DNA of 5,364 nt, taken from contig JALRGF010000251.1 of NCBI GenBank assembly GCA_023253495.1, positions 1-5,364 on the forward strand, given 5' to 3'. This DNA is from Verrucomicrobiales bacterium. Lineage in GTDB: Bacteria > Verrucomicrobiota > Verrucomicrobiia > Verrucomicrobiales > V1-33. The notes beneath the pieces were generated by a model. It searched no databases. It was not told where the DNA came from and saw nothing but the letters and a program-made list of their open reading frames with translations. The stretch's first letter is position 1. Every line of letters starts with the position of its first letter. Positions 1-5,364 of the stretch are shown here, in pieces. The position numbers and the translations under genes are program-made.

Positions 1-213
1 GACGCCAAGGTTCCAAGTGGCGGGCAGCCGCTCGCGACCCGACCACCGGGTTTTCTGGCCGTCGCGGAAAAAGCTCGCGGTGGCATTGCGCCAGAGCGTC
101 GCGGGCAGCCGCGGCCGCCACACCGCCTGAGCACACGGCCGCGCCACGGTGACGGGCCCGAAGCGCTCGAGTTTCTGAAACCCTCCGCTGTCGAGAAGTT
201 CGTAATCGCTCAC
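1..213 (-). CDS. Class I SAM-dependent methyltransferase, N-terminal part (partial, runs off left edge)
   Basis: The frame is open for 71 codons from a GTG at 213-211 to position 1, so the gene is cut by the window edge. It reads MSDYELLDSGGFQKLERFG, followed by a segment containing RPCAQAVWRPRLP. From family knowledge, this opening (DYELLDSG, KLERFG, RPxxQAVW) resembles the N-terminus of class I SAM-dependent methyltransferases related to the COG1092 (RlmI-like) rRNA methyltransferase group. The SAM-binding domain would lie beyond the window, so neither cofactor motif nor substrate can be checked. The GTG start overlaps the TGA stop of the upstream phosphoesterase gene as GTGA. No good Shine-Dalgarno sequence precedes it, which suggests translational coupling. 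The reading frame is well supported; the family name rests on remembered N-terminal similarity only. Confidence 0.66.
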   Translation of the reverse strand, partial: MSDYELLDSGGFQKLERFGPVTVARPCAQAVWRPRLPATLWRNATASFFRDGQKTRWSGRERLPATWNLGV

Positions 214-1034
214 GAGGGCACAGGCACAATTTCCATGATCCTTTCGATGCGGCGGGCGCGGCCGGTGGCGGGATCGGCTTCCACAACGCACCCGCACAGG
301 CGCACATCGCCCTTGGCCACGTGGTTGCGGGTGGGCAGGTTGGTGCAGAACCGGTGGATGATCGGCATCGGATCGCTCCCGATCACCGAATGCAGAGGAC
401 CGCACATGCCCGCGTCCGTGAGATAAGCAGTGCCTCCGGGAAAGACGATTTCATCAGACGTCTGGACGTGGGTGTGGGTGCCGACGACGGCGGTCGCGAG
501 GTTTTCCAGACTGCGGCCGAAGGCGATTTTTTCGCTGGTCGCCTCGGCGTGGAAATCGGCAAAGATCACCTTGATGCCGTCGGCCAGCATGCGGTCGACC
601 ACCGCGCGGGCGGTGAGGAACGGGTTGTCGAGCGCCTGACCCATGAAGACGCGCCCCTGCACATTGAGCACGCCGACGGGACCCTTGGGCGTGTCGAGCA
701 CGATGTGGCCGTGACCGGGTGCGCCCGGCGGGTAATTGAGCGGGCGGAGCAGCCGCGGCTCGGTCGGCATGTATTCGGTGATGTCGGGCTGGTCCCAGGC
801 GTGGTCGCCGAGGGTGATCACGCTCACACCGGCGCGCAGCAGGCTGATGGCGATTTTGCCCGTGATGCCGCGCCCGCCGGCGGCGTTTTCGCCGTTGACG
901 ATGGTAAAGTCGATCTGGAACCTCTCCCGCAGGGACGGGAGATGAGCGATCACCGCCTTGCGCCCGGGCTCTCCGAAGATGTCACCCAGAAACAAGATGC
1001 GCAGTGGTTCCGCTGTGGCTGATTCCTCCGTCAT
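210..1034 (-). CDS. ymdB: YmdB/TIGR00282-family metallophosphoesterase
   Basis: This 274-residue protein is close to the usual family length of about 260-280. YmdB-like enzymes are soluble, cytoplasmic, dinuclear-metal phosphodiesterases; Bacillus YmdB hydrolyses 2',3'-cyclic nucleotides. The motifs appear in the family order: GDIFGEPGR (D18), VNGENAAGGRGIT (E49, N50), LGDHAWDQ (D77, H78), FADFHAEATSEK (H162), VGTHTHVQTSDE (H187, H189) and DAGMCGP (207-213). These supply the metal ligands and the probable catalytic histidine H78. One oddity is that the GNH motif is GDH here, so a metal-contacting Asn is replaced by Asp. The ATG at 1034-1032 adds about ten residues before the usual RILFLGD start and has only a weak GGA upstream, so the exact start is uncertain. 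It overlaps the downstream methyltransferase gene (GTGA) and is divergent from the amidase. The rny gene that often neighbours ymdB in Firmicutes is not in this window. Confidence 0.93.
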   Translation of the reverse strand: MTEESATAEPLRILFLGDIFGEPGRKAVIAHLPSLRERFQIDFTIVNGENAAGGRGITGKIAISLLRAGVSVITLGDHAWDQPDITEYMPTEPRLLRPLNYPPGAPGHGHIVLDTPKGPVGVLNVQGRVFMGQALDNPFLTARAVVDRMLADGIKVIFADFHAEATSEKIAFGRSLENLATAVVGTHTHVQTSDEIVFPGGTAYLTDAGMCGPLHSVIGSDPMPIIHRFCTNLPTRNHVAKGDVRLCGCVVEADPATGRARRIERIMEIVPVPS

Positions 1035-1082
1035 GAAACATCCAACTTCGCGGGAAATGGTCCGGTGTAAAGCGGCACGCGC
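1035..1082. promoter_or_regulatory. Short divergent spacer between phosphoesterase and amidase genes
   Basis: Only 48 bp separate the two divergent start codons, so any promoters for both genes must lie here or overlap the coding 5' ends. On the minus strand TTTACA (1071-1066) resembles a -35 box, but no good -10 hexamer follows at the right spacing. On the plus strand neither a convincing -10 nor a Shine-Dalgarno sequence is seen before the amidase. The regulatory role is inferred from layout alone. Confidence 0.3.
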
Positions 1083-2408
1083 ATGAGACGGATCCCATCA
1101 GATCAATGGCCGCTGATCGCGGCGGTGCTGGTCCTGCTGGTTTCCGGCGGGGCGCTGGTTTTTTACATCCTGTTTCAGAAGCCGCCGCCGGGTGGCGCCG
1201 GGGTGCCGTCGCCCGGGCGGCCCGCGGCGCCCGCCCCGGTCCGGTCACTCTCCTCCCTCGCGCCCGAGCCCCGGTGGGAGAGTCTCGACCGCTTTGCGGA
1301 TACCCAGACCACCAGCGATTTCCGGCAGGCGATGGACCGGGTCTACGGCGATGGCACGCCCGCATGGCAGTCGCTGCTGACCCTGGTCGAGGGCACCGGC
1401 GGGCCGCCGCGGGTCGATATCACCCGCTGGTCGGCGGATGCCGCCGCCCCGCGGCAGCCGCTGAGCCTGCGGGGGACGCGACCGCCGCCGCGGTACTGGC
1501 GCGAGGCATCGGAGCTGCCGCCCTCGCCGGATCCGGTCGCCCGTCCGCTCGACGGGGTGAAGGTGGCGATTGATCCCGGGCACATCGGCGGGGCATGGGC
1601 CCGCATGGAGCAGCGGTGGTACCAGTCGCCGGGCAGTACCACGGCGGTTATGGAGGGCGAGATGACGTTGATGACCGCGCGTCTGCTCCAGCCGGCCCTG
1701 GAGGCCCTCGGGGCGACGGTTTTCCTGGTGCGCGACGGGGCGGAGCCGGTCACTGCCACGCGGCCCGATGATTATGCCGCGCTCGCAACCACTCCGCAGC
1801 AGGCGGAATTGTTTTTTTACCGCAAGGCGGAAATCCGCGCCCGTGCCGACCGGGTGAACCGCCAGATCCGGCCGGACCTGCTCGTCTGCCTGCATTTCAA
1901 CGCCGAACCCTGGGGCGAGCCGGACACCGTGACCTTCACCGAGATCAATCACCTGCATCTGATCGTCAACGGTCACTACGACGCCACCGAACTCGCCCTC
2001 GACGACGTGCGCCACGAGATGCTCGAACGCGTTTTCCAGCGCAGCGAGCGCGAGGAATTGCGCCTGGCCGACGCGGTTTCCAGAAGCCTGGCGGCGGCCA
2101 CCGGTTTGCCGCCGTATGACTACGGCGCCGGTCACATGGCCGGCAACGCCCACCGCCCGCTGCCCGAAAACCCCTATGTCTGGGCGCGCAACCTGATGGC
2201 CAACCGTCTCTACCAGTGCCCGGTCGTTTTCACCGAACCTTACGTGATGAACAATCGCGAGGTCCACGACCGCGTGGTCGCCGGTGACTACGAGGGCGAG
2301 CGGCTGGTCGCCGGGAAGAGGCGCCCCAGCCTCTACCGCGAATACGCTGATGCGGTCGCCGCCGGCCTGAAGGCGCATTTCCTCGCCCACCGGCCATCCG
2401 GGAAATGA
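1083..2408 (+). CDS. Membrane-anchored Amidase_3 family N-acetylmuramoyl-L-alanine amidase
   Basis: This 441-residue protein is predicted to cut the amide bond between N-acetylmuramic acid and L-alanine of peptidoglycan in the periplasm. Residues 11-32 form one hydrophobic segment after RR at 2-3, giving an N-in membrane anchor. A Pro/Gly/Ala-rich linker (about 34-55) and a region of about 100 residues that I cannot assign come next. The catalytic domain begins near 157 with VKVAIDPGH (Zn ligand H167). It continues with EGEMTLMTA (E191 in the position of the family's EKxxxLxxA glutamate), VCLHFNAE (H271), and VVFTEPYVMNNRE (E385, aligned with the catalytic Glu of the ETGFxSNPxE motif). The H271-E385 interval of 114 residues is longer than I expect for the family. 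The ATG is the first start after an in-frame TAA at 1068-1070, and no clear ribosome site precedes it. An active enzyme is likely because all key residues are present; the physiological role is unknown. Confidence 0.87.
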   Translation: MRRIPSDQWPLIAAVLVLLVSGGALVFYILFQKPPPGGAGVPSPGRPAAPAPVRSLSSLAPEPRWESLDRFADTQTTSDFRQAMDRVYGDGTPAWQSLLTLVEGTGGPPRVDITRWSADAAAPRQPLSLRGTRPPPRYWREASELPPSPDPVARPLDGVKVAIDPGHIGGAWARMEQRWYQSPGSTTAVMEGEMTLMTARLLQPALEALGATVFLVRDGAEPVTATRPDDYAALATTPQQAELFFYRKAEIRARADRVNRQIRPDLLVCLHFNAEPWGEPDTVTFTEINHLHLIVNGHYDATELALDDVRHEMLERVFQRSEREELRLADAVSRSLAAATGLPPYDYGAGHMAGNAHRPLPENPYVWARNLMANRLYQCPVVFTEPYVMNNREVHDRVVAGDYEGERLVAGKRRPSLYREYADAVAAGLKAHFLAHRPSGK

Positions 2409-2519
2409 ACCGGGCCCCCGGAGGGCGGGTCGGGCTTCGGGGATTGCCGGGGAGGTCAATCAGGAGCGGGCGCGGCGATGCGGGGTTGAGGGAAAGGAAA
2501 AGCGGGTGAATGGAATGGG
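2409..2519 (+). other. Intergenic region before the DUF1592 gene
   Basis: These 111 bp contain no gene. The first part is very GC-rich with small stems such as GCCC/GGGC near 2415-2427, but no T-run follows, so no intrinsic terminator is supported. The end is purine-rich, with GGGAAAGGAAAAG at about 2490-2502. That lies too far from the ATG at 2520 for a classical Shine-Dalgarno site. An in-frame TGA at 2487-2489, with no start codon between it and 2520, fixes the start of the next gene. Confidence 0.5.
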
Positions 2520-4787
2520 ATGAACTTTCGTCTCTGCGCTCTTCTGGGTTTCGGCGGCCTGCTGCCGGGAGGAAGCGTTCTGGCGGCGCCGCCGCTGTCC
2601 TTTGCCGGTGACATCAGGCCGCTGCTCGAAAAGTACTGCTGGGACTGTCATGGCGACGGTATGGACAAGGGCGGCCTCTCGCTCGATCCTTATGAGTCCG
2701 AGGCGGATCTGGTGGCGGCGCGCAAGAAATGGGAGGGGATTCTTTTCAATATCGACAACTGGCTGATGCCGCCGGCGGACAAGGAGCAGCCGACCGCGGA
2801 GGAGCGGAAGCTGCTGGTGCGTTGGATTGACGACACCGTCTTTCCGGTGGATCCGGCCAATCCCGATCCGGGCCGCGTCACCGTCCGGCGGCTGAACAAA
2901 ACCGAATACAACAACACCGTCCGCGACCTGCTGGGGGTGACAATCCGACCGGCGGATCAGTTTCCCGATGACGACAGCGGCTACGGTTTCGACAACATCG
3001 GCGATGTCCTGGCAATGCCGCCGGTGCTGGTCGAACGGTATCTCACCGCAGCCGATGCGGTGCTCAACGCCGCCGTGGCGCCGGAGCCGGTGACCCTGAC
3101 GGTGGCGGCCGACGGCCTGACCGCGGAAGAGAATGCCGGTGCGGCCGATGGTCCGGTCTTCCGTCTCTGGAGCAACGGGGAAGCGGGGTTCACGCACACG
3201 TTCACGATGGAGGCGCCGTACCGCCTGCGGGCGCGAGTCTACGCCGAGCAGGCGGGTGATGAACCGGCAAGGGTCTCGCTGCGGGTCGGCGATGAGGCGG
3301 TGCAGACGTTCGACGTGACCGCCACCGCGGCCGAGCCGCAGTCGGTCGAAGCCATGGTCATGGTCAAACCCGGCGTACGGAAAATCGGCGCCGCCTTCAT
3401 CAATGATCACGTCGAGGAGGGTCGGGACCGGAACCTGTACGTGATGGGAATCGAACTGCACGGACCGGTCTGGGACGGAAATACGCCGCTGCCCGAAACC
3501 CACCGACGCCTCTTTGTCCAAGATCCGGGCACCGATGGCACCGAGGCGGCCACCCGGAAAGTCCTCGAGGCTTTCGCCCACCGTGCCTACCGGCGCCCGG
3601 TCCGACCGGAGGAACTCGCCAAGCTCGTCAGTCTGGCCGCCCGACGGCAGCAGGCCGGCGACGACTGGACGCAGGCGGTAAAGGTGGCGATGAAGGCGGC
3701 GCTGGTGAGTCCGTCGTTCCTCTACCGCATCGAGTGGCAGCAGGACCCCGCCGACGCGGGGCAGGTCGTGGACCTGAGCGATTTCGCCCTCGCCAGCCGG
3801 CTGAGTTATTTCCTGTGGTCGACCATGCCGGACGACCGGTTGCTCGCGCTGGCGCAACGCGGCGAGTTGCGTCCGAATCTGGCGGCGGAAATCCGGCGCA
3901 TGCTCGCGGATCCGAAGGCGCGCGAACTGGCGCGCAACTTCGGCGGCCAATGGCTGGAAACCCGCAACCTCGCCACGTCGCGACCGAACCGCCGGATGTT
4001 CAGCTGGGACAACGAATTGCGCACGGCGATGGGCCGGGAAACCGAGGAGTTTTTCCATTTCCTGCTCACCGCCAACCGGAGTGTGCTCGAATTCCTCAGT
4101 GCCGAGTACACATTTGTGAACGAACGCCTGGCGCGGCATTACGGCATCGAAGGGGTCTCCGGCAGCGATTTCCAGCGAGTCAGCCTCGACCCCTCCCGCC
4201 GGCGCGGCCTGCTCACTCATGCCTCGGTCCTCACCGTGACCTCAGACCCGACCCGCACCTCGCCAGTCAAGCGCGGTAAATGGGTCCTCGAAAACCTGCT
4301 CGGCACCCCGCCGCCTCCGCCGCCCCCGAATGTGCCGACTCTTGAGAGCGCCAAAGAACTCCATGGCACCTTGCGCCAACGCCTCGAACAACACCGCGCC
4401 GATCCCGCCTGCGCCAATTGCCACGCCATGCTCGACCCCATCGGCTTCGGGTTCGAAAACTTCGACGCCACCGGTGCCTGGCGCGACCTCGATGACGGCC
4501 AGCCGGTGGAAAGCGCCGGCCGCCTGACCAGCGGTCAGGAATTCAGCAATGCCGCCGAGTTGACCACCATCCTGCTGCGCGACAAATCTGACCAGTTCGT
4601 GCGCACCCTCGCCGGCAAACTGCTCACCTTCGCCCTCGGACGCGGGGTTGAATATTACGACAAACCGGCCCTCAACGAGATCGTCGAAAAAGCACGCAAG
4701 GACGATTTCGCGTTCCACTCGCTGGTCATCGCCATCGCCGAAAGCGTGCCGTTCCAGAAACGGCGCGGACACGGTTGGGCGGAGTGA
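2520..4787 (+). CDS. Exported dihaem PSCyt1/DUF1592-family cytochrome-like protein
   Basis: This 755-residue protein has a signal peptide (about 1-22, hydrophobic core, likely cut after VLA). A PSCyt1-type cytochrome c domain follows, with haem motif CWDCH (40-44), KGGLSLD and a possible axial Met in LMPP (82-85). DUF1587 follows (about 119-186, RLNKTEYNNTVRDLLG). A beta-rich segment (about 212-316) looks like an inserted carbohydrate-binding-like sandwich. The remaining regions are DUF1595 (about 342-405, AYRRPVRPEEL to SPSFLYRIE), DUF1592 (about 419-543, RLSYFLWSTMPDD to YTFVNERLARHYG) and DUF1588 (about 561-656). DUF1588 carries TSPVKRGKWVLENLLGTP, seven prolines at 597-603 and a second haem motif CANCH (631-635). 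DUF1585 (about 662-747) ends the protein. These domains usually occur together in planctomycete and verrucomicrobial exported proteins, often beside a DUF1552 gene. Function is not established; redox or polymer-related roles are inference. ATG 2520 is the only possible start after the in-frame stop at 2487. Confidence 0.94.
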   Translation: MNFRLCALLGFGGLLPGGSVLAAPPLSFAGDIRPLLEKYCWDCHGDGMDKGGLSLDPYESEADLVAARKKWEGILFNIDNWLMPPADKEQPTAEERKLLVRWIDDTVFPVDPANPDPGRVTVRRLNKTEYNNTVRDLLGVTIRPADQFPDDDSGYGFDNIGDVLAMPPVLVERYLTAADAVLNAAVAPEPVTLTVAADGLTAEENAGAADGPVFRLWSNGEAGFTHTFTMEAPYRLRARVYAEQAGDEPARVSLRVGDEAVQTFDVTATAAEPQSVEAMVMVKPGVRKIGAAFINDHVEEGRDRNLYVMGIELHGPVWDGNTPLPETHRRLFVQDPGTDGTEAATRKVLEAFAHRAYRRPVRPEELAKLVSLAARRQQAGDDWTQAVKVAMKAALVSPSFLYRIEWQQDPADAGQVVDLSDFALASRLSYFLWSTMPDDRLLALAQRGELRPNLAAEIRRMLADPKARELARNFGGQWLETRNLATSRPNRRMFSWDNELRTAMGRETEEFFHFLLTANRSVLEFLSAEYTFVNERLARHYGIEGVSGSDFQRVSLDPSRRRGLLTHASVLTVTSDPTRTSPVKRGKWVLENLLGTPPPPPPPNVPTLESAKELHGTLRQRLEQHRADPACANCHAMLDPIGFGFENFDATGAWRDLDDGQPVESAGRLTSGQEFSNAAELTTILLRDKSDQFVRTLAGKLLTFALGRGVEYYDKPALNEIVEKARKDDFAFHSLVIAIAESVPFQKRRGHGWAE

Positions 4788-4958
4788 CGGCGGCGAGGAC
4801 TGCCCCGCAGAGGTCGAATGCCGCGAACCTCGAAGTGGCGGCTGGATACAGAGGAAGGTGACATGCGATTCCCCATTGCGGGACAGGTACCCTGTGAGCA
4901 CTCGGGGCGGTCGGCTCGTTCCTGGAATCAAACAGGGTCCTCCGTCCGCAAAGTGAAG

Positions 4959-4989
4959 GCCCCGGACCTCATCGCTCAACTCCCGGGGC
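4959..4989. repeat. GC-rich stem-loop downstream of the DUF1592 gene
   Basis: GCCCCGG at 4959-4965 is the exact reverse complement of CCGGGGC at 4983-4989, with a 17-nt loop. A G-T pair at 4958/4990 can extend it by one. It lies about 170 bp after the DUF1592 stop codon. No T-run follows on the plus strand, so it is not a classical intrinsic terminator. In DNA this GC-rich a 7-bp stem can arise by chance. Confidence 0.35.
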
Positions 4990-5032
4990 TCGCTGCCGCA
5001 GATCAAGGTGCCCCCGGTGCCGTGCCACACCA

Positions 5033-5054
5033 TTCCGCGGAAGCGGACGCGTCC
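5033..5054. repeat. Two adjacent perfect 10-bp palindromes
   Basis: TTCCGCGGAA (5033-5042) and GGACGCGTCC (5045-5054) are each perfectly self-complementary and only 2 bp apart. The first eight bases of the former recur at 5095-5102, and the core of the latter is mirrored at 5081-5086. They are therefore also parts of the larger hairpin described separately. Adjacent dyads can be protein-binding sites, but no binding factor is suggested by this window. Confidence 0.5.
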
Positions 5055-5102
5055 TTTCAGCAAGGGCAGCTGAAAAGGTCGACGCGGATGTGATTTCCGC
5101 GG
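5035..5102. repeat. 68-nt composite imperfect hairpin
   Basis: Three stacked stems share one axis. The outer stem is CCGCGGAA (5035-5042) with TTCCGCGG (5095-5102), 8 bp. The middle stem is CGCGTC (5048-5053) with GACGCG (5081-5086), 6 bp. The inner stem is TTTCAGC (5055-5061) with GCTGAAA (5069-5075), 7 bp, closing the 7-nt loop AAGGGCA. A further C-G pair (5054/5077) is possible with a bulged A. An internal loop separates the outer and middle stems, and a 3-nt bulge sits on the right arm. About 22 pairs in 68 nt is more than I expect by chance. It could be an RNA element, a REP/MITE-like repeat or a leader structure of the gene starting near 5276. The sequence is seen directly; the role is unknown. 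Confidence 0.55.
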
Positions 5103-5275
5103 CAGCCATGGCCAAGCCCTCCTGCCAGAGGAGATCGGCCTCGTCGCGGTTGTGGTCGCGGCGGAGTTCGAAAGGGAGTGGCCTCGGTACACCGCCCCCC
5201 TCAGTGACCCACCGAGGGCGCGGAGAGGAAAACTTCGGGTTGCCGGGGCGTTGGGGACTCTCATGCTGCACGCAC

Positions 5276-5364
5276 ATGAACAACTCCTCGAATCCAGTGT
5301 CGTCCGCGGCTCCGGCCGGCGGTTCCACGGTCCCGACTGCGGGCGGGCTCAATCGTCGCGGCTT
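5276..5364 (+). CDS. Probable start of a Tat-exported protein (partial, runs off right edge)
   Basis: From ATG 5276 the frame encodes 29 residues and is cut in the next codon. The start is polar and rich in Ser, Ala, Gly and Pro, and the last residues are LNRRG followed by a codon beginning TT (Phe or Leu). NRRGF/L resembles the twin-arginine motif (S/T/N)RRxFL of Tat signal peptides; the hydrophobic core would lie outside the window. Tat-exported DUF1552 or DUF1501 proteins often neighbour PSCyt1/DUF1592 proteins, so one of these is plausible but not shown. The start is uncertain: the same frame is open far upstream (for example GTG 5204, ATG 5108). A different-frame ATG at 5263 has the better upstream GGGGA. 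No good ribosome site precedes 5276. Confidence 0.5.
   Translation, partial: MNNSSNPVSSAAPAGGSTVPTAGGLNRRG

Larger units (their letters stand above)
4788..5275. other. 488-bp spacer without a convincing gene, rich in inverted repeats
   Basis: No frame here shows a recognisable domain. Several frames stay open on both strands, as expected in GC-rich DNA, and their translations are arginine-, serine- and proline-rich with no familiar motif. The stretch holds several inverted repeats: ACAGG/CCTGT at 4883-4895, ACCCTGT (4889-4895) with ACAGGGT (4932-4938), GCCCCGG (4959-4965) with CCGGGGC (4983-4989), a composite hairpin at 5035-5102, and CCTCGGT (5182-5188) with ACCGAGG (5211-5217). It could be an untranslated leader of the next gene, a small structured RNA, an interspersed repeat or a decayed gene. 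The sequence alone does not decide between these. Confidence 0.5.

Noticed and set aside
321..1022. 233-codon plus-strand open frame opposite the phosphoesterase
   Set aside because: The minus-strand frame has every YmdB motif in order. This frame is a mirror of its codon bias.
1245..2459. 404-codon open frame on the minus strand, antisense to the amidase
   Set aside because: The amidase frame on the plus strand carries all catalytic residues. The antisense product is His/Arg/Gly-rich and matches no family I know.
2411..2460. Possible intrinsic terminator after the amidase gene
   Set aside because: The stems are only about 4 bp and no T-run follows.
2460..4220. 586-codon open frame on the minus strand, antisense to the DUF1592 gene
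   Set aside because: It lies almost wholly opposite a gene with clear domains and two haem motifs. Its translation is rich in Arg, His and Gln with no recognisable motif, typical of an antisense shadow in GC-rich DNA.
4818..5093. 91-codon plus-strand open frame in the spacer
   Set aside because: It has no clear ribosome site, no recognisable motif and low-complexity composition, and it runs through most of the 5035-5102 hairpin.
4974..5105. Possible integron attC site (GCTCAAC at 4974-4980 fits the RYYYAAC core, followed by foldable DNA)
   Set aside because: No matching GTTRRRY partner lies at the right distance downstream, and the surrounding genes are not arranged as cassettes.
4242..5264. 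340-codon minus-strand open frame across the end of the DUF1592 gene and the spacer
   Set aside because: About half of it is antisense to conserved DUF1588/DUF1585 sequence, and the rest has no recognisable domain. It may only reflect a lack of stops in GC-rich sequence.
4969..5352. 127-codon minus-strand open frame in the spacer, overlapping the Tat-like start
   Set aside because: It conflicts with the Tat-like coding start on the plus strand and shows no family motif. A remnant of a repeat remains possible, so the spacer is flagged rather than called as a gene.

Overview
This is a GC-rich bacterial window holding three complete genes, two partial genes at its edges and one long spacer with foldable repeats. 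The architecture of the large cytochrome-like protein (PSCyt1, DUF1587, DUF1595, DUF1592, DUF1588 and DUF1585 regions in one exported polypeptide) is most typical of the Planctomycetes-Verrucomicrobia group, with some occurrences in Acidobacteria. I therefore infer a verrucomicrobial or related PVC bacterium. No rRNA or other taxonomic marker is present, so this assignment is tentative.

Left block (1-1034, minus strand): a YmdB-family (TIGR00282) metallophosphoesterase is followed, with a GTGA stop/start overlap, by the first 71 codons of a gene that looks like a class I SAM-dependent methyltransferase. The methyltransferase runs off the left edge. The overlap implies one transcript and translational coupling.

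Centre (1083-2408, plus strand): 48 bp away, and divergent from the phosphoesterase, lies a membrane-anchored periplasmic amidase of the Amidase_3 (N-acetylmuramoyl-L-alanine amidase) type. All three expected zinc ligands and the catalytic glutamate are visible. It has a proline-rich linker, an unassigned region before the catalytic domain and a long insertion inside that domain.

Right block (2520-4787, plus strand): a 755-residue exported protein with two CxxCH haem-c motifs, one near each end, belongs to the PSCyt1/DUF1592 family. It is followed by 488 bp without a convincing gene. This spacer contains a strong 68-nt composite hairpin (5035-5102), two perfect 10-bp palindromes and weaker stem-loops. 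The last 89 bp probably begin another exported gene, because the final visible residues, LNRRG plus F or L, look like a Tat signal. Such a protein would fit the habit of DUF1592 genes sitting beside Tat-exported partners such as DUF1552 proteins, but its identity cannot be read here.

No mobile element, CRISPR array, tRNA or rRNA was found. Long open frames antisense to the three main genes are shadows of GC-rich codon use. No clear new system is visible. The items most worth a second look are the structured spacer, the Asn-to-Asp change in the phosphoesterase active site, and the enlarged amidase.
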